Assembly: GCA_030604165.1 (NCBI GenBank)
Contig: JAUVWK010000151.1
Coordinates: 1-6,916 of the forward strand
Length of the DNA stretch: 6,916 nucleotides
Direction: 5' to 3'
Origin: Alphaproteobacteria bacterium
GTDB lineage: Bacteria; Pseudomonadota; Alphaproteobacteria; UBA828
Under the pieces are notes generated by a model. That model was not told where the DNA came from. It searched no databases and saw only the letters and a program-made list of their open reading frames with translations. The position numbers and the translations under genes are program-made. Within the stretch, counting starts at the first letter, position 1; each line of letters opens with the position of its first letter. Below, in pieces: positions 1 through 5,814 of this stretch.

Positions 1-1514
1 GCAAGCGCGCCATCGACCAATCCGCCTGCAACAAGGACTACAGTTGCCTCAAAGGGTTTTGCCCGAGCTTCGTGCTGGTCAAGGGCGGCCGGTTACGCAA
101 AGCGCCGGCCGCGGACGACGCCAAGGCACCGTTCGCCGCTCTGCCCGAGCCGACCCTGCCGGCCTGCGCCGAGCCTTACGGAATTTTGATCACCGGTGTC
201 GGCGGCATGGGCGTCGTCACGTTGGGCGCGCTGCTCGGCATGGCGGCGCGCCTCGAAGGCAAGGGCGCGACCGTGCTCGACAAGATCGGCCTGGCCCAGA
301 AATACGGCGCCGTGAGCGGCCATGTGCGTATCGCCGAGCGCCAGGATAGCCTGCACGCCGTGCGCATCGCCACCGGCGGCGCCAAGCTGTTGCTCGGCGG
401 CGACCTGGTGGTTTCGGCGCACGCGGATGCGCTGGGCCGGCTGGCGCAGGGCCATTGCCATGCCGTGGTCAACAGCCACCAAACCGTGACCGGCGACTTC
501 ACGCGCAACCCGGATCTGGATTTTCCCGACGCCGAGATGCGCCGCCTGATCGCCGCCGCCGCCGGCCAAGACGCGGTCGATTTCATCGACGCCACGCGCC
601 TGGCGACGGCGCTGATCGGCGACGCCGTCGCGGCCAACCTGTTCATGCTGGGCTTCGCCTACCAAAAGGGCCGCGTTCCGGTAAGCGCGGAGGCCCTCGA
701 GCGCGCGCTCGAAATCAACGGCGTCGCGGTCGACGCCAACAAGCGGGCTTTCCAGTGGGGCCGGTTGGCGGCGCACGACCCGCAGGCGGTGAACCGAGCC
801 GTGGATAAGGTCGCGGCCGCGCGCCCCGAGAAACTTTCCGAGAGCCTGGACGAGCTGATCGAGCGCCGCAGCGCCGACCTGACAGGCTATCGGAACGCGG
901 CCTACGCGGCGCGTTACACGGCGCTGGTGGCGCGCGTGCGGCGCGCCGAAGCCGAGCGCACGCCGGCGCTTGCGGGCAGGAGCGCGGGACTGGCCGAGGC
1001 GGTCGCCCGCGGCTACCACACGCTGCTCGCCTACAAGGACGAATACGAGGTCGCCCGGCTCTATGCGGACGGCCGTTTCCGCCAACGCATCGCCGACCGC
1101 TTCGAGGGCGACTATGCGCTGAGCTTCAGCTTGGCGCCGCCGCTCTTCGCCGGGCGCGACCCGGAGACCGGCCAGCTCAAGAAGCGCCTCTACGGCCCCT
1201 GGGTGCTGCCGGCCTTCAGCCTGTTGGCCAGGCTCAAGTGGCTGCGCGGCACGCCCTTCGACCCCTTCGGCCACAGCGCCGAACGCCGCCGGGAGCGCCA
1301 ACTGATCGCCGACTACGAGGCCACCGTAGACGAGCTGATAGGCTCGCTCACGCGCAACAATCACGCCCTCGCCGTCGAGATCGCCCGCCTGCCGCTCAAG
1401 ATACGCGGCTTCGGCCACGTCAAAGCGGCCGCCATCGAACGCTTCCAGGCCGAGCAGGTCGCGCTGCCGCAATGCCTCCGCAACCCGGCGCAACGCGCCG
1501 AAGCGGCGGAATAG
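1..1514 (+). CDS. Indolepyruvate:ferredoxin oxidoreductase (fused alpha/beta-type), C-terminal part; 5' end outside window
   Basis: The reading frame is open from base 3 and encodes the last 503 residues of a protein whose family is usually about 1,150 residues, so the N-terminal thiamine-diphosphate domains lie to the left. Visible residues 9, 15 and 20 are cysteines (CNKDYSC then GFC), fitting the iron-sulfur segment next to the TPP domain. Around visible residues 62-230 is the 2-oxoacid:ferredoxin oxidoreductase gamma domain, with the glycine-rich GVGGMGVVT stretch (residues 65-73) and the LAQKYGAVSGHVRIA segment. The remaining ~240 residues match the extra C-terminal domain of fused IORs (DUF6537 type). 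Known family role: cytoplasmic oxidative decarboxylation of indolepyruvate, phenylpyruvate and similar aryl-pyruvates to aryl-acetyl-CoA with reduction of ferredoxin, in aromatic amino acid catabolism. The TAG stop is at 1512-1514. Family assignment is firm; exact substrate preference is not readable from this part. Confidence 0.93.
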   Translation, partial: KRAIDQSACNKDYSCLKGFCPSFVLVKGGRLRKAPAADDAKAPFAALPEPTLPACAEPYGILITGVGGMGVVTLGALLGMAARLEGKGATVLDKIGLAQKYGAVSGHVRIAERQDSLHAVRIATGGAKLLLGGDLVVSAHADALGRLAQGHCHAVVNSHQTVTGDFTRNPDLDFPDAEMRRLIAAAAGQDAVDFIDATRLATALIGDAVAANLFMLGFAYQKGRVPVSAEALERALEINGVAVDANKRAFQWGRLAAHDPQAVNRAVDKVAAARPEKLSESLDELIERRSADLTGYRNAAYAARYTALVARVRRAEAERTPALAGRSAGLAEAVARGYHTLLAYKDEYEVARLYADGRFRQRIADRFEGDYALSFSLAPPLFAGRDPETGQLKKRLYGPWVLPAFSLLARLKWLRGTPFDPFGHSAERRRERQLIADYEATVDELIGSLTRNNHALAVEIARLPLKIRGFGHVKAAAIERFQAEQVALPQCLRNPAQRAEAAE

Positions 1515-1628
1515 ACCACGTCATTTGGTAAACAGGCGCTTCCTGCGCCGCCGCTATCAGAAATGATCCGGTCACCAGCCCGAACGCCGCGCCAACGCTC
1601 GACCGCCACGACGACGGGAGAAAAAGCC
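1515..1628. other. Intergenic spacer after the oxidoreductase; weak hairpin only
   Basis: I see no gene here. The only structure is a weak hairpin with stem GGCGC at 1535-1539, a 5-base loop and GCGCC at 1545-1549. It has no following T-run, so it is at best a poor candidate terminator for the upstream gene. Confidence 0.4.
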
Positions 1629-1662
1629 TTGCCAAGCAGTATGTTATAATATATGTTATAAC
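1629..1662 (+). promoter_or_regulatory. Promoter and near-palindromic operator of the AbrB-Doc toxin-antitoxin operon
   Basis: This is an AT-rich island in very GC-rich DNA. Bases 1643-1662 form a 20-bp near-palindrome in which 9 of 10 symmetric pairs match; the exception is T1650/G1655. The half-sites are GTTATAAT (1643) and GTTATAAC (1655), which also make a direct repeat of ATGTTATAA at 1641-1649 and 1653-1661, 12 bp apart. A plausible promoter is TTGCCA at 1629-1634 (5/6 to the -35 consensus), a 17-bp spacer, then TATGTT at 1652-1657 (4/6 to the -10) inside the palindrome. A perfect TATAAT also lies at 1645-1650, without a good -35. AbrB/MazE-type antitoxins commonly autorepress by binding such sites, so this is the expected operator; the binding itself is inferred. 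Confidence 0.65.
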
Positions 1663-1689
1663 TTCATCTCGTGAAGCGAAGGCGGGCCA

Positions 1690-1914
1690 ATGGTGAGCGT
1701 AAAGGTGACGACCGTCGGCAACTCGGTGGGCATGGTTCTGCCCAAGGAGGCGCTGGCGAAACTCAAGGTGAAAAAAGGCGACAGGCTGTTCCTGGTCGAG
1801 ACCGAGGACGGCTATGTCATGACGCCCTACGACCCTGAATTTCGGGCGCAGATGGAAGCGGCCGAGGACGGCATGCGGCGCTACCGGAACGCGCTACGCG
1901 AGCTAGCGATGTAG
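1690..1914 (+). CDS. AbrB/MazE/SpoVT-type antitoxin of the Doc toxin
   Basis: This is a 74-residue protein. Residues 1-48 form a swapped-hairpin AbrB DNA-binding domain, with the hallmark pattern VTTVGNSVGMVLPKEAL followed by LKVKKGDRLFLVE. Residues about 49-74 (PEFRAQMEAAEDGMRRYRNAL and on) are predicted to form a charged helix, the usual position of the toxin-neutralising segment. The inferred role is to bind the promoter just upstream as an autorepressor and to wrap and inhibit the downstream toxin. The ATG at 1690 is preceded by GAAGG at 1678-1682, 7 bases away, and the first codons fit the family's start. The toxin gene begins 10 bp after the stop. The AbrB-like N-terminus, rather than a Phd/YefM one, makes this a non-classical partner for Doc, although such pairings are known in proteobacteria. 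Confidence 0.9.
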   Translation: MVSVKVTTVGNSVGMVLPKEALAKLKVKKGDRLFLVETEDGYVMTPYDPEFRAQMEAAEDGMRRYRNALRELAM

Positions 1915-1924
1915 GACACCGCAC

Positions 1925-2314
1925 GTGGCCGAGCCAATTTGGTTGCGGCGCGACGTCTTGCTCGCCGTCCACCGACAGCTCTTGGCAGACCATGGCGGGG
2001 CGCGAGGCGTGAGGGATGAGGGTCTCCTGGACTCGGCGCTGGCGCGGCCAAAACAACTTTTCTCTTATGGTGACCCCGACATCGCTGGGCTCGCTGCAGC
2101 CTATGCGTTCGCCATCGCCAAGGCCCATCCGTTCGTCGACGGCAATAAGCGCGCGGCCTTCATGGCCGCCTATGTATTTCTCGTAAGCAATGGATACCGA
2201 CCGAACATGAGCGAGGCAGAAACGGTGGTAATGATGAGCAGCGTGGCCTCCGGCGAGGTTTCCGAAGGCGAGCTGGCCGCGTGGTTCGCTCGAAACATCC
2301 AGCCGCAAGCTTAG
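1925..2314 (+). CDS. doc: Death-on-curing (Doc) family Fic-fold toxin
   Basis: This is a 129-residue protein of normal Doc length. The signature is HPFVDGNKR at residues 68-76. It matches the Fic/Doc motif, but carries Lys75 where AMP-transferring Fic proteins have glycine (GNGR). In Doc this change goes with kinase activity: P1 Doc phosphorylates elongation factor Tu and stops translation. An N-terminal conserved segment, GVRDEGLLDSALARP (residues 28-42), is also typical of the family. The start is GTG at 1925, with AGGA at 1913-1916 lying 8 bases upstream and overlapping the antitoxin stop. The next ATG in frame would remove family-conserved sequence. The gene is cotranscribed with the antitoxin ahead of it, so translational coupling is likely. 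All motif residues are intact, so the toxin looks active. Target and activity are inferred from the family. Confidence 0.93.
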   Translation: MAEPIWLRRDVLLAVHRQLLADHGGARGVRDEGLLDSALARPKQLFSYGDPDIAGLAAAYAFAIAKAHPFVDGNKRAAFMAAYVFLVSNGYRPNMSEAETVVMMSSVASGEVSEGELAAWFARNIQPQA

Positions 2315-2333
2315 GAATAAGCCTACGCGACCG

Positions 2334-2362
2334 TTGGGCGGCACGCGCGCGCCTGATAAATT
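2334..2362 (+). promoter_or_regulatory. Possible promoter for the SDR gene
   Basis: TTGGGC at 2334-2339 is followed after 17 bases by TAAATT at 2357-2362. The stretch TGATAAATT stands out as AT-rich in a GC-rich spacer. Each hexamer is only a partial consensus match, so this is a tentative call. A promoter is expected here because the toxin operon ends at 2314. Confidence 0.3.
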
Positions 2363-2409
2363 GTGCGACGAGGCGCAGGGAAAATTCGAAACGGCGGGAG
2401 GAGTGATCT

Positions 2410-3129
2410 ATGACAGCGAACGAATCCGCGATCGTGGTTGGCGTTGGGCCCGGCTTGGGCGCGGCGCTCGGGCGGCGCTTCGCGCGCGCCGATATGAATG
2501 TCGCGCTTGCCGCGCGCGACCCGAACAAGACCCAGACTGTCGTTGACGAGATCAAGGATTTGGGCGCGGGCGCGGCCCAAGGCTATGCCGTGGACACCAC
2601 CGACGAGGACGCGGTGGAGCGCCTGTTCGCCGATGTCGAGGCCAAGTGGGGCACGCCCAATCTCGTGGTCTACAACGCCGGCGCCTTCATGAAGGTCAGC
2701 ATTCTGGAGGCCACGGCGGATGATTTTTTGCGTTGTTGGCAAGCCAATTGCTATGGCGGCTTTTTGGTCGGGCGCGCCGCGGCGCGGCGCATGGCGGCGC
2801 GCGGCGCGGGCACGATTCTGTTTACCGGCGCCACCGCCAGCAAGCGCGGCAGCGCGCAGTTCTTCAATCTCGCGGTCGGCAAGTTCGGGCTGCTGGCGCT
2901 GGCCCAAAGCATGGCCCGGGAGCTCGGGCCCAAGGGCGTGCATGTCGGCCATGTCGTGATCGACGGACAGATCCACTCCGCGCGTTACGCCCACCTCGCC
3001 AAGGAGCGCCCGCCGGACGGCCTGATGGACCCCGACGCCATCGCCGAGAGCTATTACGAGCTGCACCGCCAGCACCGCAGCACCTGGTCGCTCGAGGTCG
3101 AGCTCAGGCCCTGGATGGAGAAGTTCTAG
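2410..3129 (+). CDS. SDR-family protein lacking the canonical catalytic Ser and Tyr
   Basis: This 239-residue Rossmann-fold protein has the length of a classical short-chain dehydrogenase/reductase. The cofactor loop is GVGPGLG (residues 11-17, a variant of TGxxxGxG). The NAG motif is at 89-91, the helix-4 Asn is probably Asn113 (QANCYGG), and Lys158 fits the Lys of YxxxK. Aligning the segment TGATASKRGSAQFFNLAVGK (139-158) by eye against classical SDRs puts Ala141 at the catalytic Ser and Leu154 at the catalytic Tyr. NAD(P) binding is therefore likely preserved, while normal Ser-Tyr-Lys proton relay is not. Related sequences I recall in proteobacteria often have Phe at the Tyr position, so this looks like a divergent subgroup rather than a decayed gene. 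A strong GGGAGGAG at 2396-2403, 6 bases before the ATG, fixes the start. Substrate and pathway are unknown. Confidence 0.88.
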   Translation: MTANESAIVVGVGPGLGAALGRRFARADMNVALAARDPNKTQTVVDEIKDLGAGAAQGYAVDTTDEDAVERLFADVEAKWGTPNLVVYNAGAFMKVSILEATADDFLRCWQANCYGGFLVGRAAARRMAARGAGTILFTGATASKRGSAQFFNLAVGKFGLLALAQSMARELGPKGVHVGHVVIDGQIHSARYAHLAKERPPDGLMDPDAIAESYYELHRQHRSTWSLEVELRPWMEKF

Positions 3130-3173
3130 GACGGGCTCAGGACGAGGTCGGGACGGGGTCTGGGCGGGCTCAG
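3130..3173. repeat. Degenerate G-rich ~10-11 bp tandem repeat between convergent genes
   Basis: Four related units follow one another: GACGGGCTCAG (3130-3140), GACGAGGTCG (3141-3150), GACGGGGTCT (3152-3161) and GGGCGGGCTCAG (3162-3173). GGGCTCAG is repeated exactly at 3133-3140 and 3166-3173. The array fills the gap between the two convergent stop codons and runs into the DUF1244 stop. I see no hairpin-plus-T-tract terminator in it. Confidence 0.45.
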
Positions 3174-3472
3174 AACTCGTGCTTGGCGGCCTCGACGGCG
3201 TATTGCTCTTTCTGCTCGGACGTCGCCTCGTGCTGGAACTCTTCCTTCCAGACGGCATAGGGCATGCCGTAGACGATTTCGCGGGCCTCCTCGTAGTCCA
3301 TCGCCATGCCCCGCTCCTCGGCCGCCGCCTTGTACCATTTCGAGAGGCAGTTGCGGCAGAAGCCGGCGAGGATCATGAGGTCGATGTTTTGCGCGTCGGT
3401 GCGTTCGCGCAAATGATCGACCAGGCGGCGAAAGGCCGCCGCCTCCAGTTCGGTGCGGGTCTTGTCGTCCAT
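3170..3472 (-). CDS. DUF1244 family protein (function unknown)
   Basis: This is a 100-residue cytoplasmic protein with no signal peptide or membrane segment. It begins MDDKTRTELEAAAFRRLVDHL and carries the family's core NIDLMILAGFCRNCLSKWY at about residues 29-47, then an EAREIVYGMPY segment. This pattern is characteristic of DUF1244 proteins of alpha- and gammaproteobacteria. The CRNC pair (CxxC) and the adjacent invariant aromatics suggest a metal- or redox-related site, but no function is established that I can name. The start is the ATG read from 3472-3470: AGGAGG (complement of 3480-3485) lies 7 bases upstream, and the sequence upstream of it in the longer frame does not look like protein of this family. 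The gene is convergent with the SDR gene and divergent from the EamA gene. Confidence 0.88.
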   Translation of the reverse strand: MDDKTRTELEAAAFRRLVDHLRERTDAQNIDLMILAGFCRNCLSKWYKAAAEERGMAMDYEEAREIVYGMPYAVWKEEFQHEATSEQKEQYAVEAAKHEF

Positions 3473-3479
3473 GCTTGTC

Positions 3480-3485
3480 CCTCCT
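3480..3485 (-). promoter_or_regulatory. Shine-Dalgarno site fixing the DUF1244 start
   Basis: Read on the minus strand this is AGGAGG, 7 bases before the ATG at 3472. It decides against the longer frame that would start 27 codons further upstream. Confidence 0.75.
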
Positions 3486-3562
3486 CTGGCGCCTGCGCCA
3501 CTGGTTAATGTTGGTCCGCGCCGGCTCGATTGCCAGCCCCCGGCCCCGTGCATCGCGCGCGC

Positions 3563-3591
3563 TTGGTGCAGGGCCGGTGCTCCCGTATAAG
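3563..3591 (+). promoter_or_regulatory. Predicted sigma-70 promoter for the EamA gene (and perhaps the downstream pair)
   Basis: TTGGTG at 3563-3568 and TATAAG at 3586-3591 are separated by exactly 17 bp. TATAAG matches the -10 consensus at 5 of 6 positions, and TTGGTG keeps the TTG of the -35. Transcription would start near 3598, just before or at the ATG at 3598 and close to the transporter start, giving a very short leader. Confidence 0.6.
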
Positions 3592-3597
3592 ACCGTC

Positions 3598-3630
3598 ATG
3601 GGAGATTGCCTTCGTTGGCCCGGCCGGTGA
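3598..3630 (+). other. Possible 10-codon leader ORF overlapping the EamA start
   Basis: ATG at 3598-3600 opens a frame encoding MGDCLRWPGR and ends with TGA at 3628-3630. The ATG falls at the predicted transcription start, so it could be translated leaderless. Its stop overlaps a GTG codon (3627-3629) that is in frame with the transporter, forming GTGA. No ribosome-binding site precedes it. It may equally be chance. Confidence 0.25.
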
Positions 3631-4517
3631 GCGCGCGATCGGCTGCCTCGGTCGCCATGATCGCGCTCGCCGCCGGCATCATCGGCATCTCCTTCTCGCC
3701 GATCTTCGTCAGCCTGAGCGAGATCGGGCCGACGGCGACCGCCGTCTACCGCATGGCGCTGGCGTTGCCCGCGCTGGCGCTATGGATGGGGCTAGAACGC
3801 CGTGCCGAGCCCGCGCCGCGCCGCTTGACCCGTCGCGACTGGTTGATTCTGGCGCTCTCGGGCCTGATGTTCACCGGCGACCTGGTGGCCTGGCATACCG
3901 CGATCCTCACCACCGGGGTCGCCAACGCCACCTTCCTCGGCAATCTGGCGCCGCTGGTGGTAACGCTCGGCGCCTGGCTGCTGTTCCACGAACGCATCAC
4001 CTTGGGCTTTCTGCTGGGGCTCGCGGTCGCGCTCGGCGGCGCCGGGCTGCTGATGGGCGCGAACGCCTTTACCGGCTCCGGCGACCTGCTGGGCGACGCG
4101 CTCGGCGTGATCACGGCGCTGTTTTATGGCGCCTACCTCTTGACCATCAAGCAGCTGCGCGGCGGGCTGCCGACCGGCCAGGTGATGTTGCTCAGCAGCG
4201 CCTTCAGTTGCATCGGCCTGCTGGCCGCCTCGCTCGTGCTCGGCGAAGGACTGCTGCCGGCGACCCTTTTTGGCTGGGGCATGCTGGTGGGCATTGCGCT
4301 GCTCTCGCAAGCCGGCGGCCAAAGCCTGATCGCGTTCGCCATGCGCCACCTGCCCGCCTCGCTGGCCTCGGCGACCATGCTGGCGAACCCGGTTATCGCG
4401 GCGCTGCTGGCCTGGGTCATTTTAGGTCAGGCGCTGCAACCGCTTCAGGGCCTGGGCTGCGCGGTGGTGCTGGGCGGCATCGCGCTGACCCAGCGCCTCG
4501 GGCACAGGGCACGCTAG
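3615..4517 (+). CDS. EamA/DMT-superfamily membrane transporter
   Basis: This protein of about 300 residues is the usual length of a 10-helix drug/metabolite transporter with two EamA repeats. The first repeat runs roughly over residues 10-140 and the second over 150-295. Typical features are an early SFSPIFVSLSEIGPTATAVYRM segment, the LGNLAPLVVTLGAWLLFHERIT segment at the end of repeat one, and ATMLANPVIAALLAWVILGQ at the same place in repeat two. Such inner-membrane proteins export amino acids or other small metabolites; the substrate cannot be read here. The start is uncertain: TTG at 3606, TTG at 3615, GTG at 3627 and ATG at 3657 are all in frame. I chose 3615 because GGGAG (3600-3604) lies 10 bases before it. 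The MFS gene follows after 19 bp, so cotranscription is possible. Confidence 0.9.
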   Translation: MARPVSARSAASVAMIALAAGIIGISFSPIFVSLSEIGPTATAVYRMALALPALALWMGLERRAEPAPRRLTRRDWLILALSGLMFTGDLVAWHTAILTTGVANATFLGNLAPLVVTLGAWLLFHERITLGFLLGLAVALGGAGLLMGANAFTGSGDLLGDALGVITALFYGAYLLTIKQLRGGLPTGQVMLLSSAFSCIGLLAASLVLGEGLLPATLFGWGMLVGIALLSQAGGQSLIAFAMRHLPASLASATMLANPVIAALLAWVILGQALQPLQGLGCAVVLGGIALTQRLGHRAR

Positions 4518-4534
4518 TGGATAGAATCCACTAG
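4514..4534. promoter_or_regulatory. Perfect 9-3-9 inverted repeat before the MFS gene (operator or hairpin)
   Basis: CTAGTGGAT at 4514-4522 is followed by AGA and then its exact reverse complement ATCCACTAG at 4526-4534. The repeat includes the EamA stop codon (4515-4517) and ends 2 bases before the MFS ATG. Inside it, TAGAAT at 4522-4527 matches the -10 consensus at 5 of 6 positions, although I find no good -35. As DNA it would make a symmetric operator covering a promoter. As RNA it would fold into a 9-bp stem with a 3-base loop right where the MFS ribosome-binding site should be; no normal Shine-Dalgarno is visible there. Confidence 0.6.
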
Positions 4535-4536
4535 GC

Positions 4537-5814
4537 ATGGCGGCCGGCAGCACGGACAACGCGAAGCCACGCGGCGGCATCTTGCCGTGGCTGCTGTTCG
4601 TCACCGCCGCGGCGCTATTCGGATACGGCCATCTGACGCGGGTCGCGCCGGCCGGGATGGTCGACACGCTGATGCGCGAATTCGCGGTCGGCGCGGCGGC
4701 GCTGGGCAACCTCTCCGCCATGTATTGGTACGCCTACGCGGCCTTTCAGATTCCAGGCGGCTTTTTGCTCGACCGTTTCGGCCCGGCCCGAGTCATGGCC
4801 CTGAGCGCGCTGTTGGCCACCGGCGGCGGGGTGTTGTTCGCCTACGCGCCCGGCGTCGAGCTCGCCAATCTCGGGCGCTTTATTACCGGCGCGGGCTGCG
4901 CGACGCTTTACGGCGGCTGTCTCAAGTTCGCCGGCCAGTGGTTCGCGCCGCGCCACTTCAGCCTGCTCGGCGGGCTCACGGTGCTGATCGGCATGATCGG
5001 CGCGGCGAGCGGTCAAGCGCCGGTGGCGGCGCTGGTGGAGCTCGGCGGCTGGCGTCCCGTGGCGCTCGGCGTCGCCCTGATCGCGCTGCCGCTCGGCGCC
5101 CTGCTATGGCTACGCCGCGCGGCGCGACCGCCCGCCGTCGCGCCGGTCGTGCCCTTCCGCGCGCTCGGCGTCATGCTGCGCCAAGCGGCGGCCTCGCGCC
5201 AAGTCTGGCTCGCCACCCTCTTTACCATCATGGCCTGCGCGCCGGTGATCTCGTTCACGCTGTGGGGGGTCGCCTATTACATGCAGGTGCACGGCCATAC
5301 CCGGCCGGCGGCGGCGCTGTTCACCTCGACGGCGCTGCTCGGTTGGGCGCTGGGCTCGTTGCTGTTCGGCTGGGGCTCGGGCCGCATCGGCCGCCGCCGG
5401 CTACCGGCCGCCGCCAGCGCCGCGCTCGCGCTGGTCGGCTGGAGCGTCTTTGTCGCGCTGCCGCAGCTGCCCGACGCCGCTCATTTCGTCTTGATGTTCG
5501 GGCTCGGCTTCGCCTCGGGCGGCGTCGTGGTCGGCTTCGCGCTGGTCGCCGAGCACGGACCGCCGCGCGCCGTCGGCCTGTCGACGGGCCTGGCCAATAC
5601 CTTCGTCATGCTGTTCAGCGCCGTGGTGCAATTGGCGATGGGCGGCTTGCTCGACCTCCAATGGCTCGGTGAGACGACGGCCGGCGTGCGGCTCTACCCG
5701 CCCGAGGCCTACCGCGTCGCCTTTGCCGTCATGCCCGCAATCTCGCTGCTCGCCCTGGTGGCCGCGCTGCTTGTGCGCGAAACCCATTGCCGGCCACAAT
5801 CGGCACCGCCATGA
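4537..5814 (+). CDS. MFS transporter (12 helices), probable organic-acid carrier
   Basis: This 425-residue inner-membrane protein is of normal MFS length with about twelve hydrophobic segments. The N-terminal half carries a motif-A-like loop between helices 2 and 3, GGFLLDRFGPARVM (residues ~74-87). The second half repeats it as a shorter version, GWGSGRIGRRR, between helices 8 and 9. A long basic/proline loop (about residues 193-215, LRRAARPPAVAPVVP and on) separates the halves. The ATG at 4537 directly follows a perfect inverted repeat and has no clear ribosome-binding site. Its TGA overlaps the ATG of the glycerate kinase gene (ATGA), so the two are almost certainly translated together. 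The transported compound is therefore inferred to be glycerate or a precursor such as hydroxypyruvate or tartrate. The sequence alone shows only MFS membership. Confidence 0.92.
   Translation: MAAGSTDNAKPRGGILPWLLFVTAAALFGYGHLTRVAPAGMVDTLMREFAVGAAALGNLSAMYWYAYAAFQIPGGFLLDRFGPARVMALSALLATGGGVLFAYAPGVELANLGRFITGAGCATLYGGCLKFAGQWFAPRHFSLLGGLTVLIGMIGAASGQAPVAALVELGGWRPVALGVALIALPLGALLWLRRAARPPAVAPVVPFRALGVMLRQAAASRQVWLATLFTIMACAPVISFTLWGVAYYMQVHGHTRPAAALFTSTALLGWALGSLLFGWGSGRIGRRRLPAAASAALALVGWSVFVALPQLPDAAHFVLMFGLGFASGGVVVGFALVAEHGPPRAVGLSTGLANTFVMLFSAVVQLAMGGLLDLQWLGETTAGVRLYPPEAYRVAFAVMPAISLLALVAALLVRETHCRPQSAPP

Noticed and set aside
93..1493. 466-codon open frame on the minus strand
   Set aside because: It lies fully opposite the oxidoreductase gene, whose family identity is clear. 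Its translation is low-complexity Arg/Ala/Gly/Gln-rich, as expected from an antisense shadow in GC-rich coding DNA.
1535..1549. Rho-independent terminator after the oxidoreductase gene
   Set aside because: The stem is only 5 bp and no T-run follows; too weak to list as a terminator.
1563..1649. 28-codon ORF beginning with ATG just before the toxin-antitoxin promoter
   Set aside because: It has no ribosome-binding site, no recognisable product, and its stop falls inside the operator palindrome; most likely chance.
2323..3258. 311-codon minus-strand frame across the SDR gene
   Set aside because: It is a shadow of the SDR frame, and it also overlaps the DUF1244 gene in another frame.
3473..3553. 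N-terminal extension of the DUF1244 gene to an upstream start
   Set aside because: The added 27 residues are low-complexity and unlike the family. A perfect AGGAGG sits correctly before the downstream ATG.
3530..4534. 334-codon plus-strand frame overlapping the EamA gene
   Set aside because: It is an out-of-frame, arginine-rich translation with no membrane segments. The EamA frame has the expected helices and repeat structure.
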